Of a stretch of DNA of 64,000 nt, positions 35,234 through 48,127 are shown piece after piece. A program made the translations under genes and the position numbers. Each line of letters starts with the position of its first letter. Position 1 is the first letter of the stretch. Source of the DNA: Bacteroidales bacterium (lineage in GTDB: Bacteria; Bacteroidota; Bacteroidia; Bacteroidales; UBA932). The notes beneath the pieces are model-generated. The model did not search any database. It worked only from the letters and a program-made list of their open reading frames with translations, and had not been told where the DNA came from. The stretch spans positions 1 to 64,000 of the forward strand of contig JAGAIY010000016.1 in assembly GCA_017626355.1 (NCBI GenBank), written 5' to 3'.

Positions 35234-36226
35234 ATGGAGAGCATAAACATAAAAGAATTGAACGACCGCATCCAGAGGGAGAGTTCGTTTGTTGACATCC
35301 TGACGATGGAGATGAACAAGGTCATAGTCGGCCAGAAGCATCTTGTGGAGAACCTTCTTATAGGTCTTCTTGCAAACGGTCATATTCTGCTTGAAGGTGT
35401 GCCGGGACTTGCAAAGACCTTGGCCATCAATACTCTGTCTCAGGCTGTCGATTCAAAGTTCAGCCGAATCCAGTTCACGCCGGACCTTCTTCCTGCGGAC
35501 GTGCTCGGAACCCTGATATATTCACAGAAGACCGAACAGTTCCAGATAAAGAAAGGTCCGGTCTTCGCTAATTTCGTGCTTGCGGACGAGATCAACCGTT
35601 CGCCTGCCAAGGTTCAGTCCGCCCTTCTCGAGGCCATGCAGGAGCGTCAGGTCACAATCGGCGAGGAGACATTCAAGCTTCCTGAGCCTTTCCTTGTGAT
35701 GGCTACCCAGAACCCGATCGAGCAGGAGGGTACATATCCGCTTCCGGAAGCCCAGCTCGACCGTTTCATGCTCAAGGTTGTCGTGACCTATCCGAAGAAG
35801 GAGGAGGAGAGGATGATCATCCGCATGAACAACAGCGGCACCTTCCCTAAGGCTCAGCCTGTTCTCAAGCCTGAGGATATCGTAAGGGCCCGCGAGGTGG
35901 TGAAGGATGTTTACATGGACGAGAAGATCGAAAGGTACATCGTAGATATCGTATATGCTACAAGAACTCCGAAGGATTATGGCCTGGAGAGGCTTGCAGG
36001 CATGATTTCTTATGGCGCGTCGCCTCGTGCGAGCATTTCCCTCGCCATGGCTTCCAAGGCCTATGCCTTCATCAAGAGGAGGGGATACGTCATTCCTGAG
36101 GATGTGCGTGCAGTCTGCTACGAGGTGCTCCGTCACCGTATCGGCCTTACATATGAAGCTGAAGCCGAGAACATGACGACAGATCAGATCATATCGGAGA
36201 TAATCAATGCGGTAGAGGTTCCATAG
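35234..36226 (+). CDS. MoxR-family AAA+ ATPase
   Basis: 330 aa. Walker A GVPGLAKT, Walker B FVLADEINR, and sensor region MATQNPIEQEGTYPLPEAQLDRF are typical of MoxR. These ATPases act as chaperones for von Willebrand factor A proteins, which are encoded downstream (batA, batB). First gene of the Bat operon; the next starts one base after its stop. Confidence 0.96.
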   Translation: MESINIKELNDRIQRESSFVDILTMEMNKVIVGQKHLVENLLIGLLANGHILLEGVPGLAKTLAINTLSQAVDSKFSRIQFTPDLLPADVLGTLIYSQKTEQFQIKKGPVFANFVLADEINRSPAKVQSALLEAMQERQVTIGEETFKLPEPFLVMATQNPIEQEGTYPLPEAQLDRFMLKVVVTYPKKEEERMIIRMNNSGTFPKAQPVLKPEDIVRAREVVKDVYMDEKIERYIVDIVYATRTPKDYGLERLAGMISYGASPRASISLAMASKAYAFIKRRGYVIPEDVRAVCYEVLRHRIGLTYEAEAENMTTDQIISEIINAVEVP

Positions 36227-36227
36227 G

Positions 36228-37118
36228 ATGGAAGGAATGAGTGCAAATGACCTGTTGAAGAAGGTCAGGAAGATAGAGATAAAGACCAGGGCTCTCTCGC
36301 ATCAGATCTTTGCAGGAGAATACCATTCGGCCTTCAAGGGACGCGGTATGGCATTCAGCGAAGTGCGTGAGTATCAGTATGGTGACGATGTCCGTAACAT
36401 GGATTGGAATGTTACGGCACGTCTTCGTTCGCCTTATGTGAAGGTCTTTGAGGAAGAGAGGGAGCTGACCGTCGTGCTTCTTGTGGATGTCAGCCGTTCC
36501 AGACTCTTCGGTACGGCGGGCCAGAGCAGGAGGGACGTGCTTGCAGAGATAGCTGCGGTACTGTCTTTTTCCGCAATCATCAATAATGACAAGGTCGGTG
36601 CCCTGTTCTTCAGTGAGAAGGTAGAGAAGTTCATTCCTCCGAAGAAGGGACGCAGCCATCTTCTGCACATCATCCGTGAAATCATAGAATTCCAGCCGAC
36701 GGTGGACGGTACGGACATATCCGAGGCTTTGCGTTATCTGACGAATGCAATCAAGAAGAAATGCACGGCCTTCCTGCTTTCGGACATGATAGATGTGAAT
36801 GCAGACGGTTCACCGAGGTATGAAGATGCTCTGAAGGTAGCCGTGAACAGACATGACCTGTCTGTGATCGAGGTATACGACCCGCGTGAAAGGAGCATCC
36901 CGGATATAGGTCTGGTGAACATAAAGGATTCGGAGACAGGACAGACAGCCTGGATAAACACTTCCGACAGGAAGATGAGGGTGGCGTACGAGGAATGGTT
37001 CCGGAATATGGAGCAGACCTCTTCGAAACTGTTCATGAAATATAATGTGGACAAGGTCAGCATTGCCGTAGATGATGATTATGTAAAGGGGCTCATGACA
37101 TTGTTCAAAAACAGATAG
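36228..37118 (+). CDS. DUF58 protein of the Bat operon
   Basis: 296 aa cytosolic protein with a von Willebrand-like fold. The DUF58 signature YGDDVRNMDWNVTARL is at about 48-63, followed by VFEEERELTVVLLVDVSRS. It always accompanies MoxR ATPases. One base separates it from moxR and three from the next gene. Confidence 0.92.
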   Translation: MEGMSANDLLKKVRKIEIKTRALSHQIFAGEYHSAFKGRGMAFSEVREYQYGDDVRNMDWNVTARLRSPYVKVFEEERELTVVLLVDVSRSRLFGTAGQSRRDVLAEIAAVLSFSAIINNDKVGALFFSEKVEKFIPPKKGRSHLLHIIREIIEFQPTVDGTDISEALRYLTNAIKKKCTAFLLSDMIDVNADGSPRYEDALKVAVNRHDLSVIEVYDPRERSIPDIGLVNIKDSETGQTAWINTSDRKMRVAYEEWFRNMEQTSSKLFMKYNVDKVSIAVDDDYVKGLMTLFKNR

Positions 37119-37121
37119 TTT

Positions 37122-38168
37122 ATGCGTAAGGCATTGATATATATATTATTGCTGTGTTCTTCGGTTTTTGTTTCTGCTCAGGTCGCTGACACGGCTTTCG
37201 TGCAGCAGGGTAAGGTCATACCTGTCAAGGGTGCCTTCCTGACCCAGCTGCAGGAGAGGGATTCTGTGCTTGTGGCCGATCAGCTTCTGTACGGGTTCGA
37301 ACTGAAGGACGTGGTTGAGGGGACGCAGCTCGTTCTGCCAGAGATTCCACAGGAACAGGACTACAGGATGATGTACCTGTCTCCGTGGAAGCTTGATACC
37401 GTGAAGGTTACAAAGCAGAAGAAGGGACTTCCGAACCGCTTTGACATCAAGGGAAGCATAGTCATTTCTTCATTTGAGGAAGGGGTCTATGAACTGCCAC
37501 AGATTGCAATCGGAAGGCTGTCGGAAGACGGTGTCGCCGATACCCTTGTGTTTGAGCCGATGAGGCTTGAAGTCAAGACCATGCCTGTCGATACTGCGAC
37601 CTTCGTTCCTCATGACATAAAAGGACAGATCCGTTATCCGCTTACTTTCGCAGAGGTCTTTCCATGGGTTCTGGGTGGAATGGCGGTGGTCCTGCTCATC
37701 ATTCTTGCCGTCTATCTGATAATCAGACACAGAAGGGCTTCCGATCCTGCGTCGGTAAAGAAGGATCCTGCGCACATCATCGCTCTTCGTGAGCTTGACA
37801 AGTACAGAGGAAACAGGCTGTGGGTTCCGGAAAAGCAGAAGCAGTTCTATTCGGGAGTGACTGATGTCCTGAGGGAGTATATGGCTTCACGTTACGGGAT
37901 ATCCGCGATGGAGATGACAACAGTGGAAATATTTGAGGAAATGAAGGCTGTCGATGTTTCAAAGGAACTGCTTGATGAGGTCAGGCAGCTTTTCGACAGG
38001 GCCGATTTCGTCAAGTTCGCTAAATATATAGCCTCGGATGAGGATAATGCTTCCGCATTGCCGGTTGCCGTCCGTTTCGTTACGGAGACATACCAGGCTG
38101 ATGTTGAAGAGGATGCACCTGTCGTGTCGGGTGAAGCCGGGGCGTCTGAAGAAGGAGGGAATGAGTGA
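37122..38168 (+). CDS. Bat-operon membrane protein (DUF4381-like)
   Basis: 348 aa. Signal peptide (about 1-19), a periplasmic beta-rich domain, one membrane segment (about 183-205, FPWVLGGMAVVLLIILAVYLII) and a cytoplasmic tail. It occupies the place of the small DUF4381-type protein found between DUF58 and BatA in other Bat operons; the precise function is not known. Its stop overlaps the batA ATG by one base. Confidence 0.75.
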   Translation: MRKALIYILLLCSSVFVSAQVADTAFVQQGKVIPVKGAFLTQLQERDSVLVADQLLYGFELKDVVEGTQLVLPEIPQEQDYRMMYLSPWKLDTVKVTKQKKGLPNRFDIKGSIVISSFEEGVYELPQIAIGRLSEDGVADTLVFEPMRLEVKTMPVDTATFVPHDIKGQIRYPLTFAEVFPWVLGGMAVVLLIILAVYLIIRHRRASDPASVKKDPAHIIALRELDKYRGNRLWVPEKQKQFYSGVTDVLREYMASRYGISAMEMTTVEIFEEMKAVDVSKELLDEVRQLFDRADFVKFAKYIASDEDNASALPVAVRFVTETYQADVEEDAPVVSGEAGASEEGGNE

Positions 38169-39154
38169 TGTTTTTCGAGTATCCTAGACTTTTATGGCTG
38201 ATGGTGGTGCCGGCGCTGCTGGTGCTGCGCTACATATGGGTTGAACTTTCCGGCCGAAGGCCTCATATGAGGGTATCTACCAGCATCCCGTGGATGGCCG
38301 GAGGACGTTCCTTCATGGCTTATGTCCGTCATGTTCCGTTCCTGCTCAGGACATTCGCTCTTGCGATGATCATTGTCGCCGTTGCACGTCCACGCTCGTC
38401 TCAGGAGATGGAAAGGGTTGATACCGAGGGTATCGATATAATCCTTGCAATGGACGTGTCCACCAGTATGCTTGCACGTGACTTCACTCCGGACCGAATC
38501 AACGCATCCAAGGACATAGCCATCGAATTCATATCCCAGCGTCCTACAGACAGGATGGGAATAGTTGTCTTTGCCGGAGAAAGCTTCACCCAGTGTCCTT
38601 TGACAACGGACCGTGCCACTCTGATCAACATGATGAAGGAGGTTCAGACGGACCTTATCGAAGACGGAACAGCTATCGGCAACGGTCTTGCGACTGCGGT
38701 TGCGAGGATGAAGGATTCTGATGCCAAGAGCCGTGTAGTCATTCTTCTTACTGACGGAGTGAACAACAGGGGAGAGATTTCCCCTCAGATGGCGGCGGAA
38801 ATAGCCAAGACTTATGGAGTGCGCGTATATACCATCGGTGTGGGAGCGAACGGAACAGCTCCGTATCCGGTGATGACTCCTTGGGGTGTGGAGGTTCAGA
38901 ATGTGAAGGTTGAGATAGACGAAGCCTTGCTTTCAGATATAGCAGAGGCTACGGGAGGACGTTATTTCCGTGCTACGGACAATACAAAGCTTGCCGAGAT
39001 CTACAGCGAGATCAACAAGATGGAGAAGGCCCGTACTACTGTCGACAGTTTCCCTGTATACAAGGAGCTTTTCGGAACATATGCCCTTCTCGCTCTGCTT
39101 GCCCTGCTGTTGGAACTTTTGTTTAACTGGTTTGTAATAAGGAGGTTGCCATGA
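38168..39154 (+). CDS. batA: Aerotolerance protein BatA, von Willebrand factor A domain
   Basis: 328 aa inner-membrane protein: two N-terminal hydrophobic segments, a vWA domain (about 88-290) with an intact metal site DVSTS, and a C-terminal membrane segment. The ATG at 38168 is preferred to the GTG three bases earlier. Bat proteins were first linked to oxygen tolerance in Bacteroides fragilis. Overlaps batB by four bases. Confidence 0.93.
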   Translation: MFFEYPRLLWLMVVPALLVLRYIWVELSGRRPHMRVSTSIPWMAGGRSFMAYVRHVPFLLRTFALAMIIVAVARPRSSQEMERVDTEGIDIILAMDVSTSMLARDFTPDRINASKDIAIEFISQRPTDRMGIVVFAGESFTQCPLTTDRATLINMMKEVQTDLIEDGTAIGNGLATAVARMKDSDAKSRVVILLTDGVNNRGEISPQMAAEIAKTYGVRVYTIGVGANGTAPYPVMTPWGVEVQNVKVEIDEALLSDIAEATGGRYFRATDNTKLAEIYSEINKMEKARTTVDSFPVYKELFGTYALLALLALLLELLFNWFVIRRLP

Positions 39155-40155
39155 TAAATTTTGCTCAGGCACAATATCTTTTTCTGATACTGCTCATACC
39201 GGTGTTCTTCCTTGTGCAGGCGCTTGTGCTCAAGTTCAGGGCGCGGAGAATCCGCAGATTCGGCGATGAGAAGCTTGTGAGACAGCTGATGCCGTCGTAT
39301 TCGAAGTCCAGGACATGGGTCAGACTGACTCTCTTCTCCATCGGCTTCTTCTTTTTCGCAATAGGCTTGTCGAGACCTCAGATAGGTGCCAAGCTGAAGG
39401 AGCATGAAACCAAGGGTGCGGAGATCATGATAGTTCTCGATGTGTCGAATTCCATGCTTGCGGAAGATTATTCTCCGAACAGGCTTGAAAGGGCCAAGCT
39501 CGCCATATCAAGGCTTGTGGACAAGCTTCGCGACGACCGCATAGGCCTGATCGTGTTCGCCGGAAATTCTTTCGTGCAGCTTCCGATAACCACGGATTAT
39601 GTTTCCGCCAAGATGTTTCTCAATACGATATCCACTGAGTCGGTTCCGATTCAGGGAACTGCGATCGGTGAGGCCATCAACACGGCCTTGAGGAGCTTCA
39701 GCGTACAGAGTGAAAAGAGCCGTGCCATAATTGTCATAACGGATGGAGAAAATCATGAGGATGATCCGGTGGCCGCGGCAGCTCAGGCAGCTGAAATGGG
39801 TGTGCGTGTCTTCACGATCGGTGTCGGCTCTCCTGAGGGCAAGCCTGTTCCTATGGATGGCGGTCTTCTTAAGGACAGGGACGGCAATATCGTGGTGACG
39901 AAGCTTGATGAGAATGTGCTTCAGGAGGTTGCGAAGGCTGGAAACGGCGTGTATGTGCGCGCCGGAAACAGCGAGTTCGGACTCAATCCGATCATAGACG
40001 ACATACGTAAGATGGAGGACGAGAAATACAGTTCCATCGTCTTTGAGGAATTTGACGAGCAGTTCATGTACTTCATGGGCATCGCCCTGCTGTTTTTCGT
40101 GCTTGAAATGCTTGTGGGTGACCGCAGGTCGAAGAAACATTTGTTTATACGATGA
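39151..40155 (+). CDS. batB: Aerotolerance protein BatB, von Willebrand factor A domain
   Basis: 334 aa, same plan as BatA: N-terminal membrane helices, vWA domain with DVSNS metal site, C-terminal helix. Start ATG overlaps the batA stop (ATGA) and its own stop overlaps batC in the same way, indicating translational coupling. Confidence 0.93.
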   Translation: MINFAQAQYLFLILLIPVFFLVQALVLKFRARRIRRFGDEKLVRQLMPSYSKSRTWVRLTLFSIGFFFFAIGLSRPQIGAKLKEHETKGAEIMIVLDVSNSMLAEDYSPNRLERAKLAISRLVDKLRDDRIGLIVFAGNSFVQLPITTDYVSAKMFLNTISTESVPIQGTAIGEAINTALRSFSVQSEKSRAIIVITDGENHEDDPVAAAAQAAEMGVRVFTIGVGSPEGKPVPMDGGLLKDRDGNIVVTKLDENVLQEVAKAGNGVYVRAGNSEFGLNPIIDDIRKMEDEKYSSIVFEEFDEQFMYFMGIALLFFVLEMLVGDRRSKKHLFIR

Positions 40156-40913
40156 TTGATATGAAAGTGTTACGATATATTGTTCCTGTTATGCTGCTTA
40201 TGACGATGGCTTGCATGTCAGCCTATGCTCAGGCGGACAGAAAGGATGTGCGCAGGGGCAACCGGGATTTCCGCAAGGAGAATTACCGCGAGGCCGATAT
40301 TGATTACAGGAAGGCTCTAGTCAAGGATTCCATGTCTGTGGCGGCGAATTACAATCTTGCATCGACACTTTACAGACAGGGGGATATGGAGCAGGCTGGA
40401 AAGGTTCTGGACAGGGTGAAGGATGTGGCTCCGACCACAGCTTCTTCAGCTGATTACTGGTATAATAGGGGTGATGCGGCACTTGGTATGAAGGATTATC
40501 AGACTGCTGTCGATGCGTTTGCCAAGTCCTTGATTGTCAGACCGGACGATCTGGATGCGAAGGAGAATTTCATTTATGCCAGAAAGATGCTGGAAAACCA
40601 GCAGAATCAGCAGGACCAGAACGATAAGAATCAGGATCAGAACCAGGACCAGAACCAGAACGATCAGAACCAGGATCAGGACAAGAATGATCAGAATAAT
40701 GATCAGAAGGACCAGAATCAGGATCAGAACGATCAGAATCAGGACCGGAACCAGAACGACCAGCCTCAGCAGGGGCAGCAGCCTAAGATAAGCCCTCAGG
40801 CTGCCCAGCAGATGCTTCAGGCTATTCAGGCCAAGGAAAAGGAAACACAGGAAAAGGTAAAGGAAGAAAAAGCCAAGGCTCTTAAGTCAAGGCAGAGAGA
40901 GAAGAATTGGTAA
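40152..40913 (+). CDS. batC: BatC, exported TPR protein with an Asn/Gln/Asp-rich repeat
   Basis: 253 aa. Signal peptide about 1-26 (cleavage AYA-Q), two to three TPR repeats (about 30-150), then a low-complexity stretch (about 150-215) of NQDQ-type units, encoded by tandem DNA repeats at about 40600-40780, and a charged helix (about 225-250, KEKETQEKVKEEKAK). A second ATG at 40161 is possible. Periplasmic adaptor of the Bat complex by analogy. Confidence 0.87.
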   Translation: MIDMKVLRYIVPVMLLMTMACMSAYAQADRKDVRRGNRDFRKENYREADIDYRKALVKDSMSVAANYNLASTLYRQGDMEQAGKVLDRVKDVAPTTASSADYWYNRGDAALGMKDYQTAVDAFAKSLIVRPDDLDAKENFIYARKMLENQQNQQDQNDKNQDQNQDQNQNDQNQDQDKNDQNNDQKDQNQDQNDQNQDRNQNDQPQQGQQPKISPQAAQQMLQAIQAKEKETQEKVKEEKAKALKSRQREKNW

Positions 40914-40927
40914 AAGGAGAAAGATAT

Positions 40928-43534
40928 ATGAGAAAGCTGTTTGCAGCCGTTGCTTTGCTTTTTGCAGCAGCAGCGGCATATGCACAGACTGAGATTCAGG
41001 TGCAGACACATAATGTTGTAGCTGTGGACGAGCAGTTCAATGTTACATTCGTTATAGAGGGAGAGAACAATCCTTCCGGTTTTACATGGACGCCGGGGGA
41101 AGACTTCAGCGTATTGTGGGGACCGCAGCAGGGACGCTCTACAAGTGTGAGGATGATAAACGGAAAGACCACTAAGTCTGTCCAGACCACATATACATAT
41201 GTTCTGAAGCCTGTCAAGGCGGGAAACTTCACGATACCGTCAGCTGTAGCAAAGGTGAAGGGAACCGAGATACAGTCAAAGCCTGTGTCTGTAGAGGTCG
41301 TGGCTTCAGGATCAGGCGGCAGGTCCCAGTCCTCTTCGCAGGGACAGCAGGGGCAGCAGGCTCAGCGCCAGTCTAACGGTCAGGTAAGTGATGAAGATAT
41401 TTTTCTGAACCTGTCTCTCAGCAGGACGAATGTCGTGGTGGGAGAACCTGTAGTCGCGGTCATAAAGCTTTATCAGAGAGTCAACATCGCCGGTTTTGAA
41501 AGCGCAAGCTTTCCTACATTCAACGGCTTCTGGAGTCAGGAGACCGAAGCGCCGAGCAATATCGAGTTCACTCGTGAAACATATGACGGTCAGATATACA
41601 ATTCAGCCTTGCTGAGGAAATTTGTCCTGATACCTCAGCAGCAGGGAAGCATAATCATTGACCCGGCAGAGCTTGTATGTCTGGTACAGATGCGTGTGTC
41701 ATCGCCGGGCACAAGCATATTCGACGGATTCTTCGATGACTACAGGACGGTAAGGAAGAAGGTCTCTTCAAAGCCTGTCAAGGTGAATGTATCGCCCCTT
41801 CCTTCAGGTGCTCCTGCGTCGTTCGGAGGCGGAGTCGGCGAGTTCGATATGTCTGTCAGACTGAGCAAGGATGTCCTCAAGACCCATGAGGCTGCATCAC
41901 TTGTAGTGACCATAAGCGGAAAGGGAAATGTGTCCCTTCTCGAAGCTCCGAAAGTCAGCTTCCCGCCGGATATGGAGGTGTATGATACGAAGATTTCCGA
42001 CAATGTGGACAAGAGCGGCACTTCAGGAAGCAAGTTCTATGAATTCCCGTTCATTCCACGCAGTCATGGCGACTTCGTCATAGAACCGGTCAGATATTCA
42101 TATTACGATGTCAATGCAAAGAAGTATGTGACCCTCGAGTCGCAGCCTGTTCATGTCGTTGTGGAAAAGGGTGCTGAAACGGAAAGTACGGGCATCATCG
42201 TATCCGGAAGCACGCAGAAGGATGTGAGGAATCTCGGCAGTGATGTGCGTTTCATCAATACGAAGAATCCGATGCTGGCTTCCAAGGGCTCCTTCTTTGT
42301 CGGTTCCGGCCTGTTCTGGTTCATCATGGTTCTGCTTTTCATCGTGGCAGGAGCGGCCTTCGTGCTGAATGTCAAGATGGAGCAGCGAAGGGCTGATGTG
42401 GTGGGAACAAGGAACAGGAAGGCTACCAAGATGGCCCTGAAACGTCTGCAGCTTGCCGGCACCTTCCTGAAGCAGAATCTTTATACCGCCTTCTATGAGG
42501 AACTTCACAAGGCCTTGCTGGGCTTCATTTCGGATAAGCTGAACATTCCTGTGGCTGAACTTTCCAAGGATAGGATTTCCGAGGCTCTGCTGGAAGGAAA
42601 TGTGGATCAGACCTTGGTTTCTTCCTTTGTGGAGATTCTGGATGCCTGCGAGTTCGCCCGTTATTCTCCTGATTCGGGACATGACGCAATGACGGCTCAT
42701 TACAATGCGTCGGTAGATGTCATATCTTCAATAGATTCCAATATGAAGTCGAGAAGCAATACGAGAAAGTCCGCTGCCTTGGCTGTCCTGATAATGATCG
42801 GACTTCCTTTTGCGGCAGATGCACAGGTCAATGATTATGTGGATTCTTTGTGGAATGCTGCAAATCAGGCATATACGGAGGGCAGATGGACAGATGCGGT
42901 AGACGGTTACACAATGATTTCCGATGCCGGAATGGAATCGGCTCCGCTTTACTGCAATACTGCTGATGCCTGGTTCAAGGACGGTAATGTGCCGATGGCC
43001 ATCCTGTATTATGAAAGGGCTCTGAAGCTTGATCCTTCATATGAGGATGCCCGTTTCAATCTTGAACTTCTTAACAGCGGCATTCAGGACAGGATAGACC
43101 CCGTTCCGGAGTTCATCCTCAAGACCTGGACAAGAGGCCTGTGCTATCTTGCGGATTCGGACACCTGGGCCGTAATGTTTCTTGTTTTCCTCGGACTGAC
43201 CCTTTGTCTTGTCCTTGTCTTTGCACGGGGTAGGGAAGCGGCTTGGAGAAGAACCGGTTTCTTCGGCGGCATAGTCGCTTTGCTTGTTGCGGTCATGTGT
43301 CTGAGCTTCTCTATCTGGCAGAAGAACGATTATATGAAGGCTGATGAGGCTGTCGTGATGCGTCCTGTCACTTCTGTCAAGAGTTCACCTTCCGGTGAAG
43401 TTTCCAAGGATCTGTTCATACTTCATGAGGGTACGAAGGTAAGGCTTATGGACGAGGTCGGAGCCTGGGTCAACATCGAGCTAGCGGACGGCAGACAGGG
43501 CTGGATGCCTGCGGCTGATCTGGAAGTCATATGA
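40928..43534 (+). CDS. batD: BatD fused in frame to BatE
   Basis: 868 aa from the ATG at 40928 (an earlier TTG at 40907 is not needed; the signal peptide starts at MRKLFAAV). Residues about 1-605 are BatD: signal peptide, several beta-sandwich repeats, a membrane helix (about 455-480) and a cytoplasmic helical domain. From Met606 the sequence reads like a second protein: MKSRSNTRKSAALAV, a signal-like segment ending ADAQ, TPR repeats, two membrane helices and an SH3-like end (VMRPVTSVKSSPSGE, GWMPAADL), i.e. BatE. No stop or frameshift separates them. An internal ATG at 42743 could also allow separate BatE. Confidence 0.88.
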   Translation: MRKLFAAVALLFAAAAAYAQTEIQVQTHNVVAVDEQFNVTFVIEGENNPSGFTWTPGEDFSVLWGPQQGRSTSVRMINGKTTKSVQTTYTYVLKPVKAGNFTIPSAVAKVKGTEIQSKPVSVEVVASGSGGRSQSSSQGQQGQQAQRQSNGQVSDEDIFLNLSLSRTNVVVGEPVVAVIKLYQRVNIAGFESASFPTFNGFWSQETEAPSNIEFTRETYDGQIYNSALLRKFVLIPQQQGSIIIDPAELVCLVQMRVSSPGTSIFDGFFDDYRTVRKKVSSKPVKVNVSPLPSGAPASFGGGVGEFDMSVRLSKDVLKTHEAASLVVTISGKGNVSLLEAPKVSFPPDMEVYDTKISDNVDKSGTSGSKFYEFPFIPRSHGDFVIEPVRYSYYDVNAKKYVTLESQPVHVVVEKGAETESTGIIVSGSTQKDVRNLGSDVRFINTKNPMLASKGSFFVGSGLFWFIMVLLFIVAGAAFVLNVKMEQRRADVVGTRNRKATKMALKRLQLAGTFLKQNLYTAFYEELHKALLGFISDKLNIPVAELSKDRISEALLEGNVDQTLVSSFVEILDACEFARYSPDSGHDAMTAHYNASVDVISSIDSNMKSRSNTRKSAALAVLIMIGLPFAADAQVNDYVDSLWNAANQAYTEGRWTDAVDGYTMISDAGMESAPLYCNTADAWFKDGNVPMAILYYERALKLDPSYEDARFNLELLNSGIQDRIDPVPEFILKTWTRGLCYLADSDTWAVMFLVFLGLTLCLVLVFARGREAAWRRTGFFGGIVALLVAVMCLSFSIWQKNDYMKADEAVVMRPVTSVKSSPSGEVSKDLFILHEGTKVRLMDEVGAWVNIELADGRQGWMPAADLEVI

Positions 43535-43558
43535 TTTCTGCATAACCACTATTAGTAA

Positions 43559-46752
<3,194 letters not shown>

Positions 46753-46753
<1 letters not shown>

Positions 46754-47694
46754 TGGTCAATATGGACAGAAGGTCTTTCCTTAAAGTTTCAGCTGCTTCC
46801 CTCGCTGCCATCGGCGTTGAGGGAACGGCTGCTGATATGTTTGCAAGGACCCCGTCATCCCGACCTGAGGACCTGTCTGTCCTGTTTCTTGGAACAGGTG
46901 CTGCAGATTGGAATGGACGGGATGACAGAGGTGAACATCGCAGATACTCTAGCATCATGGTCGACTGCAGCATTCTGTTTGACCTGACTATGGGAAATAT
47001 TGAAATGATTCCTTCGGATTCAAGACCGGAAACCATTTTCTATACGCATTCCCACGGAGACCATTACAGTCCTGCAGCAGCGCTCAAGGCCGGTGTGAAA
47101 AAAGTTTATTTAAGTCAGACATGGTATGATATCGCCAGAATGGATTTTATGAAGGCGGTCAGGGAAACCGGTGCAGAGATGCCTGAAATAATACCTTTGT
47201 ATGTCGGTCAGCCTGTGCAGGTCGGGGATATTGCCGTTACTGCTTTGCCAGCCAGTCATACGACTCGTAATGCCTTTGAGCAGCCCCTGATATATCTGAT
47301 AGAGAAACATGGCGCGAGAGTCCTGTACGCAACAGATACGGCAGGTATTCCTGCAGCTGCAGCAAAATTGGCGGGGTTCGAGAATCATGGGTCGACCGAG
47401 AATACTTTGACGGGGCTTATAATGGAAGCCACTATGGGCATGGAACATCATATCGATTACCGTATATTCGGCCATTCAAGCATCTCGGATGTGGAGAGGA
47501 TCGCCAAAGTCATTGAAATGACCGGTCGCTATACCCCTTCTGACGGACAGCCTGTCTATCTGACCCATCTTGCAAGGACACTGCATGGAACGCAGGCGGA
47601 ACTGGACAGATCTCTTCCATACCCTTTAAAAGCCGCATACGACGGTCTGGAAGTTGTCTTCAGGCCAACTCCCGTTTTCCAATGCACGACATAA
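46753..47694 (+). CDS. Tat-exported metallo-beta-lactamase-fold hydrolase
   Basis: 313 aa. Twin-arginine signal RRSFLKVSAAS near the start, so export of a folded metalloprotein is likely. The metal motif THSHGDHY (H-x-H-x-D-H) is at about 97-104, further ligands ASHTTR and ATDTAG, and a late His in YLTHLAR. It resembles phosphodiesterase/PhnP-like MBL proteins; substrate unknown. Translation may start at 46753 or at 46762. Overlaps the beta-galactosidase stop by one base, suggesting use in the same glycan pathway. Confidence 0.82.
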
Positions 47695-47736
47695 CGTCAC
47701 ATTGTGCTGTTCTGTATCGGCTTGACTGTCAGTTTC

Positions 47737-47808
47737 TTACACATTTACGGGTGTACCATGCGGTGCACCCGTAAATGTGTAAAGCCCTGTGAGTCAGAGA
47801 GAGTTGAG
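47737..47808. repeat. Dispersed hairpin element, copy 2
   Basis: A 21-bp stem (47737-47757 with 47762-47782) with a 4-base loop has the shared core CGGGTGTACC / GGTGCACCCG and one G.U pair. The downstream boxes are degraded (GTGAG at 47789, GTTGAG at 47803) but keep the spacing of the other copies. It lies between the MBL gene and the convergent tRNA-Asn and may end transcripts from the left. Confidence 0.7.
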
Positions 47809-47834
47809 TGACAAGGCTATAAAGGGTATGTACA

Positions 47835-47870
47835 CAAAGAAAAAGAGGTTGCGATTTCTCGTAACCTCTT
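47835..47870 (-). terminator. Intrinsic terminator of tRNA-Asn
   Basis: On the minus strand, stem AAGAGGTT / AACCTCTT (47863-47870 and 47843-47850) then a T-rich run ending near 47835, just downstream of the tRNA. Confidence 0.8.
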
Positions 47871-47879
47871 GATTTTTAG

Positions 47880-47956
47880 TGGCTCCTGAACCAGGACTTG
47901 AACCTGGGACCCTCTGATTAACAGTCAGATGCTCTAACCAACTGAGCTATTCAGGA
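47880..47956 (-). tRNA. tRNA-Asn (anticodon GUU)
   Basis: Read on the minus strand: acceptor TCCTGAA pairs with TTCAGGA, D-arm GCTCAGTTGGTTAGAGC, anticodon loop CTGTTAA with GTT, T-loop GGTTCAAGTCC, discriminator G and an encoded CCA (47880-47882). Complete cloverleaf; it reads Asn codons AAC and AAU. Confidence 0.97.
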
Positions 47957-47994
47957 ATTTGTTGTTTCAAACGTTTTGTTTTCGTTTGGGATTG

Positions 47995-48025
47995 CAAAGG
48001 TAGACATTTTTTCTTTACCTCCAAA
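47995..48025 (-). promoter_or_regulatory. Promoter of tRNA-Asn
   Basis: On the minus strand TTTG (48022-48025), 19 bases, TACCTTTG (47995-48002): an exact Bacteroidota promoter about 40 bases upstream of the mature tRNA 5' end. Confidence 0.85.
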
Positions 48026-48095
48026 CTTTTTTGCGATTTTTTTGTGATTTTTTGTCACTTTTTTCAAATTCCTGCAGAAAAAGGAACTTTTTCAG

Positions 48096-48103
48096 TACAT
48101 TTG
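48096..48103 (+). promoter_or_regulatory. -7 box (TACATTTG) of the HU-CCDC81 gene
   Basis: TACATTTG, 24 bases before the start codon, matches TAnnTTTG; the -33 match (CTG at 48072-48074, 21 bases upstream) is weak. Confidence 0.6.
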
Positions 48104-48127
48104 TGAAACTTTTTAAACGGGATACCT

